Part shown: in pieces, positions 9,086 through 17,905 of the stretch
Layout: every line of letters begins with the position of its first letter
Position numbering within the stretch: the stretch's first letter is position 1
Assembly: GCA_023390815.1 (NCBI GenBank)
Contig: JAEWCC010000008.1
Location: 62,001 to 126,000 of the forward strand
DNA from: Bacillota bacterium
Lineage (GTDB): Bacteria > Bacillota > Clostridia > Christensenellales > SZUA-584
Length of the DNA stretch: 64,000 bases
Reading direction: 5' to 3'
The notes under the pieces: model-generated
The model's input: the letters and a program-made list of their open reading frames with translations, nothing else
What the model was told of the DNA's origin: nothing
Databases searched by the model: none
Made by a program: the position numbers and the translations under genes

Positions 9086-10950
9086 ATCGTTTCGCTCCTT
9101 ACTGGTATTTGTTTCAGGTTCTGTATTTGCTCCTCAATATCGCTTGTGCAGCGCTCGTTATCTGCAATTCGTCTGCTCAACTCGGTTTTCAGATTCTCAT
9201 ACGCTTTCAGCGCATCCTGATAAACCTGCGCGTACGCGGACAGATAATACCGGGCCATACCATCCATTCGATTAATACACTGATCGACGTACTGAATCGT
9301 TCTGTCGATACATTCGCTCGATATGTTCGCAACGATGGCTGGCAGCTGCTGCTTTACCTGCAGCACGAAGTCGGTCCGGGCCTTCCCCAGAAACAACTTA
9401 TCCTTGCCCAGATAGCCTGCAATGCCGCCGACGACCAAGCCGATTGGGCCTAAGATGATGAGCCCGATGGCGGCTGCGCTGCCGCTTGTCAGCACCGCCT
9501 TTTTCGTATCCACCTTTGCATAACTCTGGCGCACCTGCGACAGAGACTCCCCAATCTTTTCATAAACGGGATGGCTGATTGCGGCTACTTCTACGTTCCT
9601 TAAAAGCACAGCGCCGGTGAGGCGGCCATAATACCCTTCCAGCGCCTTGAGCATATGGTCGCTGGTCCAGTTTACCAACTCTCTTAAAGTCTCTGAAATC
9701 TGGTCGCTGTACCCATAATATTTTTGCGTTTGGTTTGCTAAATCGGCAGCCAGACCATCCGGCCGGTCTGTATAGCTGCTGAAATCGCTGTGGGCTTTAA
9801 AAGAGGAAACGCGAAGTTCAATAATCTTCGTCATGTCCTCCATCATTTCCTTTCGCATCCGCTCTTCATACTGTAAAAATGCCGATTTGATTGCGCCCAG
9901 ACGCCCTGATTCCTTGTCCCTGATCGTATCCAACGTTCGATTGAGGTGAGGAGGCGTATTCTCCTCCAGCACCGTGAGGCTGTCCCTCAGCGTCTGTGTC
10001 TGCTGCGCCACATCCTCCTTCATGGACTGAAGTATCTGGCTCAGCAACCCGGCCATCCTGCTGCCGAGGATATATTCCTTACGCTCGCGCAGGTGCGTGA
10101 GCAGCGTCTCCCGCAGATCGTCGAACCGGCGCTTCCATCCCTCGTCCCTTCCCGCAAGATAGGCTGAACAGGAGACCAGCAGCGGGTTTTGGATATGCAT
10201 CTTTTGCCGGATGCTGTCGCGGACATATTGTTCCAGTTCTTCCCGTTCCTCTTCGTCCACCCTGTCGATCATCGTCAGCAAGAATACTGCATCTTCCAAA
10301 AACCTGTCGGCGTTTTCCTTCAGGAACCGCTCAAAGCTTAGGGTATATGCCTGAGTCGCCGGAAACAATACAATCACCGAATCCGCCGTCTGTTCCAGTA
10401 CCTGCTTCGTACGGGTTACGTGAAGCTCCGAATTCTCCTGTCCGGGGTTGACGCCCGGTGTATCAATAATGCAGAGGCTGCCCAAGACGCCGTTATCAGG
10501 CAGCAGCACGCTGATCCTGCCAGCACGCTGCGCTACGGCTTCCAGTGTGGTCACTTTTTCAAGATTCTCTTTGAAATCGCTGCCCAGCGTAACGCCGCAT
10601 GCCTCACAAAAGTCTCGGATATCCTGTACGTCCGTTAATCGGTATCCGCGGCCGTCCCTGAGTTCCGCCAACAATTCAGGCTGCGGCAGCGGCATGTTCT
10701 GTATATAGGTGGGAACGGCCGTGGTTGCCATGATGCCAGTTTTGAGGCAATCATATCCGCACAGCGCGTTGATCAACGTACTTTTTCCGGAGCTGAAATC
10801 ACCGATGACCGCGAGGTACAGCCGCTTGTCTGCGTACTTCGCCGCGATAAAATCTCTTTGCTGTTTGAGCTTTTCCAGTGTTTCGGGCTTCCACGAGAAC
10901 TCGTTGAAAAGCCTGTCAACATATTGGATGCTGCTTTCTATCTGATTCAT
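9079..10950 (-). CDS. Dynamin-like GTPase 3 (623 aa), first large gene of the cluster
   Basis: This is a dynamin-like GTPase with P-loop GDFSSGKS (50-57), DTPG (163-166) and G4-like TMID (226-229). A helical stalk runs from about 290 to 470. A glycine-rich hydrophobic stretch (GSAAAIGLIILGPIGLVVGGIAG, near 485-515) is the probable membrane-binding paddle. The C-terminus is helical and coiled-coil-like. The start ATG 10950 has AAAGGG upstream. It is the first large gene of the cluster, behind a candidate sigma-A-type promoter and the small leader ORF. The three GTPases differ strongly from each other, so this is an old set of paralogues rather than a recent duplication. Membrane remodelling is the expected activity; the target membrane and trigger are unknown. 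Confidence 0.9.
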   Translation of the reverse strand: MNQIESSIQYVDRLFNEFSWKPETLEKLKQQRDFIAAKYADKRLYLAVIGDFSSGKSTLINALCGYDCLKTGIMATTAVPTYIQNMPLPQPELLAELRDGRGYRLTDVQDIRDFCEACGVTLGSDFKENLEKVTTLEAVAQRAGRISVLLPDNGVLGSLCIIDTPGVNPGQENSELHVTRTKQVLEQTADSVIVLFPATQAYTLSFERFLKENADRFLEDAVFLLTMIDRVDEEEREELEQYVRDSIRQKMHIQNPLLVSCSAYLAGRDEGWKRRFDDLRETLLTHLRERKEYILGSRMAGLLSQILQSMKEDVAQQTQTLRDSLTVLEENTPPHLNRTLDTIRDKESGRLGAIKSAFLQYEERMRKEMMEDMTKIIELRVSSFKAHSDFSSYTDRPDGLAADLANQTQKYYGYSDQISETLRELVNWTSDHMLKALEGYYGRLTGAVLLRNVEVAAISHPVYEKIGESLSQVRQSYAKVDTKKAVLTSGSAAAIGLIILGPIGLVVGGIAGYLGKDKLFLGKARTDFVLQVKQQLPAIVANISSECIDRTIQYVDQCINRMDGMARYYLSAYAQVYQDALKAYENLKTELSRRIADNERCTSDIEEQIQNLKQIPVRSETIC

Positions 10951-11022
10951 TCGATAACCCTTTATTCAGCCTTGAAAATGACGGCAGCTCAATCCGTTTT
11001 TCACTTATTTCCCTTAATAATA

Positions 11023-11051
11023 AATATATTATCATTTAAAGTAAATATCAA
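11023..11051 (-). promoter_or_regulatory. Candidate promoter of the dynamin/HerA cluster
   Basis: On the minus strand TTGATA (11051-11046) and TATATT (11028-11023) are separated by 17 bp, about 70 bp upstream of the 623-aa dynamin start. The surrounding stretch is very AT-rich compared with the genes. This is motif reading only. Confidence 0.45.
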
Positions 11052-11066
11052 TTACGACTATATCGA

Positions 11067-11126
11067 TTATCCGGGTCCCTTTTGAGGATGTTCCCCTTTA
11101 ACCCGTATACAGTCCATACTCTTCAT
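11067..11126 (-). CDS. Possible 19-residue leader peptide ORF
   Basis: A short ORF starts at ATG 11126 directly behind a very strong ribosome binding site (AAAAGGAGGTGATGAACC) and ends with TAA, encoding MKSMDCIRVKGEHPQKGPG. It lies 116 bp upstream of the first dynamin gene, downstream of its own candidate promoter. The Shine-Dalgarno match is better than for most genes in the window, which is why I report so short an ORF. It could be a leader peptide, a signalling peptide or a chance ORF behind a real SD. There are no tandem codons typical of amino acid attenuation, and no toxin-like hydrophobicity. Confidence 0.35.
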   Translation of the reverse strand: MKSMDCIRVKGEHPQKGPG

Positions 11127-11144
11127 GGTTCATCACCTCCTTTT

Positions 11145-11186
11145 ATTGCTTCCATCATATCATGATGGCAAGCAATACCATGACAA
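11145..11186 (-). promoter_or_regulatory. Imperfect palindrome overlapping a candidate promoter (leader ORF)
   Basis: Bases 11145-11176 form an imperfect inverted repeat with arms ATTGCTTCCATCAT and ATGATGGCAAGCAAT; one arm has one extra base. On the minus strand a -35-like TTGTCA (11186-11181) and a -10-like TGATAT (11162-11157), 18 bp apart, place the palindrome across the -10 region, just before the strong ribosome binding site of the 19-residue ORF. It could be an operator or an RNA hairpin near the 5' end. Both readings are inference. Confidence 0.4.
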
Positions 11187-11256
11187 ACTGCATTTTCGGT
11201 ATTTGAAAGCGCAGTTTTATTCGGGCAAAGGCAACCGTGAAGAGATTTCTGTATAT

Positions 11257-11294
11257 AAAAAAGTCACTCAGAACAATCATTCGAGTGACTTTTT
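11257..11294. terminator. Bidirectional intrinsic terminator
   Basis: A run of A is followed by GTCACTC, a 13-nt loop, GAGTGAC and a T run. This gives a U-tailed hairpin on both strands. It isolates the leader of the dynamin cluster from the upstream membrane-protein gene. Confidence 0.7.
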
Positions 11295-11362
11295 ACGATT
11301 TTGCCCGGAACCTTTCCTGAACGAAAGCGCCCTGCGTTGCCGATTCGTTAATGCCTAGCACA

Positions 11363-11390
11363 AGAAAACAGCCGAGTTAATCGGCTGCTT
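11363..11390 (-). terminator. Intrinsic terminator after the GlsB-like gene
   Basis: On the minus strand AGCCGA, TTAAC, TCGGCT is followed by GTTTTCTTG, about 60 bp beyond the stop codon of the small membrane protein gene. Confidence 0.65.
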
Positions 11391-11452
11391 TCCGTACTAA
11401 CAAATAGATTACGGTTGGGTATGGCGAAGCACTGCTTCATTCCCCATGCTTT

Positions 11453-11731
11453 TTAATGGTTTTCATGATTTCTAACCGTACCTCTGCGGATAAGGTTAAT
11501 AATTGCCAGCAGAATAACAGAACCCAGAAGCGCCACAAGAAAACTGGTGATATTAAAACCGGTTACGTCAGCCGGCGCGCCGATGAGGTTCATGATCAAT
11601 CCGCCAATGAATGCCCCGATGATGCCTACGATAATATTCGCAAAGGCGCCCATGGAAGGGTTGTTCTTCATGATAATGCTGGCTACCCATCCGGCGAGGG
11701 CACCTAAAACGATCCACGATATTATACCCAT
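11453..11731 (-). CDS. GlsB/YeaQ/YmgE-family small membrane protein
   Basis: The protein has 92 residues. ATG 11731 was chosen because AAAGGAGGAG lies 7-8 bases upstream; the longer frame has no such site. The protein is almost wholly hydrophobic, with three predicted helices: IISWIVLGALAGWVASIIM, then FANIIVGIIGAFIGGLIMNLIG, then SFLVALLGSVILLAIINLI, and a short basic tail. The Gly-rich GxIGAFIGG segment is typical of this family, annotated as transglycosylase-associated although no enzymatic residue exists. Relatives are often linked to envelope or general stress. It appears monocistronic, flanked by terminators downstream. Confidence 0.9.
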   Translation of the reverse strand: MGIISWIVLGALAGWVASIIMKNNPSMGAFANIIVGIIGAFIGGLIMNLIGAPADVTGFNITSFLVALLGSVILLAIINLIRRGTVRNHENH

Positions 11732-11883
11732 CGAATTCTCCTCCTTTGTTTTAAGTTTATTATTCGCATAAAATTTCGACTTATGCGGTATAAAAAAGAC
11801 GCCATCAGGACACAAGGCTGTCAATGTTGCCTTGTGTTGTTCTAAAAGCACAGACCTGAACACAGAATTGAATATTGAATTTT

Positions 11884-13878
11884 TTACATTTTAAATAAAA
11901 TCACACCATACGGCTTCATGTCAATTTCCACGAGCGCGTCTTTTAAAACGAGACGTGCATCCGTCAGCAGGCAATGAGTCTCGCCGCAAAGCTTATTGCG
12001 CAAAAGGCGGCTGTCTTCCTCCGAAATGAGTTGTTGGTGGCTTAAAAAATCGAAAACAATGCGGCGCGGCTGATCGGATCGGTTGACGGCCATGAAGTAT
12101 ATGTCGTTCTGTGCGGGCTTGTCAAAAACATCCCTGTCATTGAGCACATAGCGCAATATACCGAAACAGTCTTCATGCGGCGCAAAAAACGCGGTCTTAC
12201 CGGTTCGCAGCGCATGGGCTTCGTCCCGGATGCGCGACAGCTTGCGGTAGTAATCGGTGACATCGCCTTCGCCGGGTTCAAACGGCGCGCGGTTAAACGG
12301 ATCGAAAAAGCCCTGCATCCCTTTTTCGTCCCCGTAATATACGCATGGCGAGCCCGGCAAAGAGAACTGCAACGCGGCTGCCAGCCGCTGAAGCGCCGCG
12401 CCTTTTTGATTCTGCGCCGCGCTGATAAAGAACGTCGCCTGCTGCTCGCGCGAGAGCTTACGCGCGTCGATCGAAACGCTGAGTGCCGTACGCAGCCGCT
12501 CCACGTCGTGCGACGACAGCAGGTTCATCAGCGCGTAGTACATCGGCTTGGGGTAGTTTACAGCCTGGGCGGTTAAAAAGCGCTGAAGCGAAAACGCATC
12601 TCGCTTCCCCGTGAGGAAACCGATTACGGCACTGCGCAGCGGGTAATTCATCACGGAATCGAGCGAGCGGCCCAGCGCAAATGCGCGTTTGGAGCCGTAG
12701 CTGTATTTGGTGGTTGCATCCTCCCATACCTCGCCGATGAGCGCCGCGTCGCCATTGACCTGCTTGACCGCATCGCGCATCATGGTAATCACGTCATCGG
12801 GCAGTTCATCGGCCACGTCGAGCCGGTAGCCGGATGCCCCGCAGCGAAGCCAGTGCTTCATCACGCTGTCATCGCCCTGAATGATGAAGTTCTGCCATTC
12901 GGGATTATGCTCGTTCACCTCGGGCAGCGTCTCAAACCCCCACCAGGACTGATATTTTTCAGGGTACTTTTCAAACGTGTACCACGGATAGTAGGGCGAC
13001 TCCTGGCTGCGGGATGCGCCTCCTTCGCCGTATGCGCCTTCGCGGTTGAAATACACACTGTCCGAGCCGGTATGCGAGAACACGCCGTCGAGGATCACGC
13101 GGATGCCCAGCGCGGCAGCCTTTTCGCACAGCGAGCGCAAATCTTCTTCGCTGCCCAGCACCGGGTCGACTCTCCTGTAGTCCGCAGTGTTGTAGCGGTG
13201 GTTGGACGCCGCCTCGAATATGGGGTTCAAATAGATCGCGCCTGCGCCGAGGCTCTTGATGTACGCCAGTGAATTTTCGATCCCCTTGAGCGTACCGCCG
13301 AAATAATCGCACGGGTCGTACGATTTCTCCCCCGGCAGGGGCTTGTAAAGCGGTTTTTCAGACCAGCGCTCGTGGTAAACCGCCTTGCGTCCTTTGGCAT
13401 GGTGATATGCGATGCCGCGCTGCGCGGTATCATCGTCGGAGCGCGCGAAACGGTCCGGGAATATCTGATAGATGACGGCGTTTTTCAGCCAATCGGGCGT
13501 ATCAAAGGCGGCATCGTAAACGGTGAGTTGGAACGCCGGCGGCGGCTCGGTGTATGCGCAGCCGATCCCCGCCGTCTGTCCGCCCTCCGCGCCGTAGTAG
13601 AAAATATGGCCTTCCACATTGATATGGAAATAGTACCAATAGACGTCGGGCTTTTGCGGCGCGCTGATGGTTACACTATACAGGCCGCCTTCGACGTTCA
13701 TCGGGTAATCCTGCCGGAAACCCTCACTGAGCAGGGTGACGTATACGCCCCCTACCCCGCTCAGCCGCGTACGAAAGCGCAGCGTGACGCTTTGCCCCGG
13801 CTTCACCGCCTCTGCGGGATCGCGATAGGCGGGCGAAGCCGAGTCGTGCAGCATTTCGTTTTTATAATTGATCAGCAT
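11884..13878 (-). CDS. GH13 alpha-amylase-family enzyme (neopullulanase/cyclomaltodextrinase type)
   Basis: The protein has 664 residues from ATG 13878 (GGCGGGGGCT upstream), 16 bp after glgP; the longer frame would run into glgP. A beta-sandwich N-terminal domain (about 20-125) resembles those of maltogenic amylases and neopullulanases. The catalytic barrel starts at AVIYQIFPDRFARS and shows the four GH13 regions: DGVFSH, GYRLDVADE (nucleophile Asp), LIGEVWED (acid/base Glu) and LLSSHDVERL. There is no signal peptide, so it acts on internal glycogen or imported maltodextrins. It closes the glycogen operon, consistent with debranching of phosphorylase limit dextrins. The exact specificity (alpha-1,4, alpha-1,6 or both) cannot be read from the sequence. 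Confidence 0.88.
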   Translation of the reverse strand: MLINYKNEMLHDSASPAYRDPAEAVKPGQSVTLRFRTRLSGVGGVYVTLLSEGFRQDYPMNVEGGLYSVTISAPQKPDVYWYYFHINVEGHIFYYGAEGGQTAGIGCAYTEPPPAFQLTVYDAAFDTPDWLKNAVIYQIFPDRFARSDDDTAQRGIAYHHAKGRKAVYHERWSEKPLYKPLPGEKSYDPCDYFGGTLKGIENSLAYIKSLGAGAIYLNPIFEAASNHRYNTADYRRVDPVLGSEEDLRSLCEKAAALGIRVILDGVFSHTGSDSVYFNREGAYGEGGASRSQESPYYPWYTFEKYPEKYQSWWGFETLPEVNEHNPEWQNFIIQGDDSVMKHWLRCGASGYRLDVADELPDDVITMMRDAVKQVNGDAALIGEVWEDATTKYSYGSKRAFALGRSLDSVMNYPLRSAVIGFLTGKRDAFSLQRFLTAQAVNYPKPMYYALMNLLSSHDVERLRTALSVSIDARKLSREQQATFFISAAQNQKGAALQRLAAALQFSLPGSPCVYYGDEKGMQGFFDPFNRAPFEPGEGDVTDYYRKLSRIRDEAHALRTGKTAFFAPHEDCFGILRYVLNDRDVFDKPAQNDIYFMAVNRSDQPRRIVFDFLSHQQLISEEDSRLLRNKLCGETHCLLTDARLVLKDALVEIDMKPYGVILFKM

Positions 13879-13894
13879 AGCCCCCGCCTTTCGG

Positions 13895-16345
13895 TCAAAC
13901 GGGCTCAAGGCCCCAGATCTGCCGGTTGTACTCCTCCACCGTCCGGTCTGCACTGAAAAAGCCCGCGCAGGCTGTATTGGCAGCCGATTTTTTCACCCAG
14001 CCCTCCGCATCGGCATAAGCGCTGAGCACCGCAGCGAACGCCTGATCATACGCGTCGAAATCGTACAGCAGAAAGTATTTATCCGCACGGTCGTAATCGC
14101 CCATGAGCAGCGAGTTGTATATGCCGCGGAACAGCTCCTTATCCGCTACGGGTAAAGTGCCATCCACTAGGCGGGATACCGCCATGCGGATATGCACCTT
14201 ATTGTTAAAGTAATCGAGCGGATGGTAGGAGCCGTCCGCTTCCATTTTCGCGATCTCCTCCGAGTGCGCCCCAAAAATGAATATGTTCTCCGGCCCGACC
14301 TGCTCCAGCATTTCCACATTGGCGCCGTCCAGCGTACCGAGCGTCACGGCGCCGCCCAGCATAAACTTCATGTTCCCCGTGCCGGAAGCCTCGCGCCCCG
14401 CCGTGGAAAGCTGCTCACTGATCTCCGTCGCGGGGATCAGCCGCTCCGCGAGCGATACATTGTAATTCTCCAGAAATACGACTTTGATTTTGTCCTTTGT
14501 GCGCGGATCGTTGTTGACGAGCGCTCCCACCGCGTTGATGAGCCGGATGATATTCTTGGCCTTTTGATATCCCGGCGAAGCCTTGGCGGCAAACAGGAAT
14601 ACGACGGGTTGGGGCAGTGAAAACGACGGCTCTTCCGTCATGCGGTTGTAAAGATGCAGGATATGAAGCACCTTTAACAGCTGCCGCTTGTATTCGTGCA
14701 GCCGTTTGGCCTGCGTGTCGAAGACCCAATCCGGGCTTAGTTCCACGCCCTGCGTGGCATAGACGTACTCCGCGAGCCGCCGCTTATTTTCCCGCTTAAC
14801 CTCGGCGAATTGAGCCAGAAACTTTTTATTGCCGAGGTGTTTTTTGAGCTTTTCCAGCTCGCTCCAGTCACGTAAAAAGCCGTGGCCGATATGGTCGCCA
14901 ATGAGTTCCGCGAGCGCCGGATTCGCCGAAGCGAGCCAGCGCCTCGGCGTGATGCCGTTGGTGATCGCGAGGAATTTCTGCGGCGTGATCGCGTAAAAAT
15001 CGCGGAACGTCTTGGTTTTGAGGATATCGCCGTGAAGCTGCGAAACGCCGTTGACGTGCGCACAGACCGCGATGCAAAGATTCGCCATGCGAATCTCGTC
15101 GTATGCGATGATGGACAGCTTCGATATCCGGTCCCAGTCTCCTGAAAACCGCTTCCAAAGCTGCTCGCTGAACTTATCGTTGATCGTTTTGACGATGGAA
15201 TAGATGCGCGGCAACAGCGATTTGAACAGCTGTTCGGGCCACGCCTCCAGCGCCTCCTGCATTACCGTGTGGTTGGTATAGTTGAATACACGGCTGACGA
15301 TGCCGTATGCGTCGTCCCAGCCCATATGCTCCTCGTCCAGCAGGATGCGCATCAGTTCGGGGATCGCGAGCGTGGGGTGCGTATCGTTGATCTGCATCAC
15401 CACCTTGTCGGGCAGGGTGCGCAGATCGCCATAGCGCCGTTTGTGATCACGCACGATGTACTGCACCGTCGCAGAGGCGAGGAAATAGAACTGTTTTAAC
15501 CGGAGCATCCGCCCTGCGATGTGGTCGTCTTCCGGGTAAAGCACCTTCGATATGGATTCAGCCAGTTCCTTTTGCTGGATCATACAGGCATAATCGCCTT
15601 TGTTGAACGACTGCAGGTCGAACGTAGCCGGACATTCCGAGCGCCACAGCCGCAATGTGGCGGGCATGCGCGACTCGTACCCCATCACGGGCATATCGTA
15701 GGGAATCGCCGCCACCGCCTGATAGTCCCGGTGGACCACGCGCAGTCCGTCCTTGGTCCAGATCTCATCGACTGTGCCGCCGTAGTGGACCTCCACCATC
15801 TCGCCGGGCCGTTCAATCTCCCATACGTCGCCGAGTTGCGTCCAGTCGTCCGGCACTTCCACCTGCGCGCCGTCCACGATGCGCTGGCGGAATATGCCGT
15901 ACTCGTAGCGGATGCCGCAGCCGGTTGCGGGCAGATCGAGCGTAGAGAGTGAGTCGAGCAGGCACGCGGCCAGACGGCCGAGGCCGCCGTTACCGAGGCC
16001 CGCTTCGTTTTCCTCAGCCTCCAGCTTCTCCAGCGGGTAGCCAATCTCGCGCAGCGCTTCGCGATATTCGTCAAGCGCGCCGAGGTTGATCATATTATTG
16101 ACAAGCGCGCGGCCCATCAGGAACTCAGCCGAGAGATAGTAGAGCCGCTTGAGCCCCTTTTTCTCGGCCTCTTCATTGCCGCTCACCCATTGCTCCACGA
16201 TGCGGTTGCGCACGCACAGCGCCACCGCCTGAAACATTTCCTCATCCGAGGCGCTTTCGAGCGTTCGTCCGTAGTACCGCGTGAGCTTGCCTTCGATATC
16301 CTCTTTAATGCGCCTTGCGCTTTCGCGTTTGATTTCGGTTGCCAA
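13895..16345 (-). CDS. glgP: Glycogen phosphorylase
   Basis: The protein has 816 residues, normal length for bacterial alpha-glucan phosphorylase, which releases glucose-1-phosphate from glycogen using PLP. Diagnostic stretches include ENEAGLGNGGLGRLAACLLD near the N-terminus, QINDTHPTLAIPELMRILLD, ANPALAELIGDHIG, and the PLP-lysine region EASGTGNMKFMLGG followed by TLGTLDGANVEM. The start appears to be TTG 16345 (MATEIKRESA), with GGAGGACCGAT correctly spaced before it and no good ATG nearby. It lies 33 bp after glgA and 16 bp before the amylase, within the glycogen operon. Having synthesis and breakdown enzymes in one operon is common in Clostridia. Confidence 0.97.
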   Translation of the reverse strand: MATEIKRESARRIKEDIEGKLTRYYGRTLESASDEEMFQAVALCVRNRIVEQWVSGNEEAEKKGLKRLYYLSAEFLMGRALVNNMINLGALDEYREALREIGYPLEKLEAEENEAGLGNGGLGRLAACLLDSLSTLDLPATGCGIRYEYGIFRQRIVDGAQVEVPDDWTQLGDVWEIERPGEMVEVHYGGTVDEIWTKDGLRVVHRDYQAVAAIPYDMPVMGYESRMPATLRLWRSECPATFDLQSFNKGDYACMIQQKELAESISKVLYPEDDHIAGRMLRLKQFYFLASATVQYIVRDHKRRYGDLRTLPDKVVMQINDTHPTLAIPELMRILLDEEHMGWDDAYGIVSRVFNYTNHTVMQEALEAWPEQLFKSLLPRIYSIVKTINDKFSEQLWKRFSGDWDRISKLSIIAYDEIRMANLCIAVCAHVNGVSQLHGDILKTKTFRDFYAITPQKFLAITNGITPRRWLASANPALAELIGDHIGHGFLRDWSELEKLKKHLGNKKFLAQFAEVKRENKRRLAEYVYATQGVELSPDWVFDTQAKRLHEYKRQLLKVLHILHLYNRMTEEPSFSLPQPVVFLFAAKASPGYQKAKNIIRLINAVGALVNNDPRTKDKIKVVFLENYNVSLAERLIPATEISEQLSTAGREASGTGNMKFMLGGAVTLGTLDGANVEMLEQVGPENIFIFGAHSEEIAKMEADGSYHPLDYFNNKVHIRMAVSRLVDGTLPVADKELFRGIYNSLLMGDYDRADKYFLLYDFDAYDQAFAAVLSAYADAEGWVKKSAANTACAGFFSADRTVEEYNRQIWGLEPV

Positions 16346-16378
16346 ATCGGTCCTCCGTCAAATTCTTTTGCTGTTATT

Positions 16379-17905
16379 TTATGGCCCTGATGCGCCGTCT
16401 GTCAATTCGCCGGAGTTTTCATCCTCCGGCGGCATCATGGCAACATACAGCGACGCATAGGTCTGCGCGCTCTTTTGAAAGCTCCAGTCCTGCCGCATGC
16501 CCGTCTGGCGCAGCGTGCCCAGCGCGTCCTTGTTTTCGTATACGCCGAGCGCATAGCGCAGCGTGTCCAGCATATCATGCGCGTTGTAGTTGTCGAACGA
16601 AAAGCCGTTGCCCTCCCCCGTGAATTCGTTGTATGGTTTCACGGTATCCTTAAGGCCCCCGGTGGCGCGCACGACGGGTAGCGTGCCGTAACGCAGCGCG
16701 ATCATCTGCGATATGCCGCACGGCTCGAACAGCGAAGGCATCAGCAGAAAATCGCCGCCCGCGTAGATCCGGTGCGACAGCGCGTCATCGAAGCGCAGCA
16801 GCGCGCGCGCTCTGCCCGGATAGCGCCGCTCGGCCTCGCGAAAGAAGTTCTCGTACTCCGCATCGCCTGTGCCGAGCATCGCGAAGCAGATGCCCTGCTG
16901 CATCATTTCGTCGAAAACCCGCAGCACGAGGTCCAGCCCTTTTTGCTTCGTCATCCGCGTCACCATGCACACGAGCGGCGCATTTGCATCCAACCCCAGC
17001 TCTTCCGCAAGCGCCTCTTTGCACTGCCGCTTGCCCTCCGGCGCGTCCGCGCTGTAGGTTTGTGCGATGTGGATATCGGTCTCGGGGTCGAATGCCTTTA
17101 CGTCAATGCCGTTAAGAATACCTACCAGGTCGTTCGCGCGCGCGGTGAGGATTCCGTCCAGTCCCTCGCCGTAGCTCGTCGTGTGGATCTCCTGCGCGTA
17201 GGTCGGGCTAACGGTGACGAGCTTGTCGGCGAACACGACACCCGCTTTCATGAAGCTCGCGCAGCCGTAATGTTCGATATAGTCAGGCTGGTTATAGAAG
17301 GCGTCTATGCCGAGCATCTCCGAAACGAAGCCGAACCCGAACTTGCCCTGATAGCCGAGGCTGTGCATCGCGAGCACGGTTTTACAGCCGCCTTGCGGCC
17401 TGCCCTGATACTGCGTCTTCACGAGCATGGGGATCATCGCGGTATGCCAATCGTTGACGTGCAGGATATCGGGGATAAAATCGATCATCGGCAGCGCTTC
17501 GAGCACGGCACGCGAGAAAAACGCGTACTGCTCTCCTTCAAAGTCGCCGCCGCAGTATATCATATTGCCGAAATAGAATTCGTTGTCGATGAGGTACACG
17601 GGCAAACCGTCCCAATCCAGCAGCTCCACTCCCGCGTATTGCGAGCGCCAGCCGAGCTGAACAGAAAAGCTCGCAAGGTGCTGCACCTGTACAGCGTACT
17701 TTTCTTTGATAGCGCGATGATATGGCAGCATCAGGCGCACGTCGAAGCCGATATCCTTGAGCGCGCGCGAAAGCGTGCCCGCCACGTCCGCAAGCCCGCC
17801 CGTTTTGGCAAACGGCGCGCATTCAGCGGCAGTCATCAGTATGGCCGGCAGCCCTTCCCGGTTCTTTGCTTTCAGCATGGCGGCGAGGTGTTCATCCATG
17901 GTCAC
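16379..17905 (-). CDS. glgA: Glycogen synthase (ADP-glucose dependent)
   Basis: This 508-residue GT5 glycosyltransferase extends alpha-1,4-glucan chains from ADP-glucose. The N-terminal KTGGLADVAG motif binds ADP-glucose. The C-terminal domain has FLLMPSLFEPCGISQM and ATGGLKDTVKPY, the standard GT-B donor-site region. The start is taken as GTG 17905, which overlaps the glgD stop as GTGA and is preceded by GGAAGGG; ATG 17899 two codons later is the alternative. It sits between glgD and glgP in the operon. Confidence 0.95.
   Translation of the reverse strand: MTMDEHLAAMLKAKNREGLPAILMTAAECAPFAKTGGLADVAGTLSRALKDIGFDVRLMLPYHRAIKEKYAVQVQHLASFSVQLGWRSQYAGVELLDWDGLPVYLIDNEFYFGNMIYCGGDFEGEQYAFFSRAVLEALPMIDFIPDILHVNDWHTAMIPMLVKTQYQGRPQGGCKTVLAMHSLGYQGKFGFGFVSEMLGIDAFYNQPDYIEHYGCASFMKAGVVFADKLVTVSPTYAQEIHTTSYGEGLDGILTARANDLVGILNGIDVKAFDPETDIHIAQTYSADAPEGKRQCKEALAEELGLDANAPLVCMVTRMTKQKGLDLVLRVFDEMMQQGICFAMLGTGDAEYENFFREAERRYPGRARALLRFDDALSHRIYAGGDFLLMPSLFEPCGISQMIALRYGTLPVVRATGGLKDTVKPYNEFTGEGNGFSFDNYNAHDMLDTLRYALGVYENKDALGTLRQTGMRQDWSFQKSAQTYASLYVAMMPPEDENSGELTDGASGP

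Noticed and set aside
11809..11835. ACACAAGGC/GCCTTGTGT inverted repeat between the amylase gene and the GlsB-like gene
   Set aside because: It has no U tract on the minus strand directly after the stem, so I could not support a terminator for the glycogen operon there.
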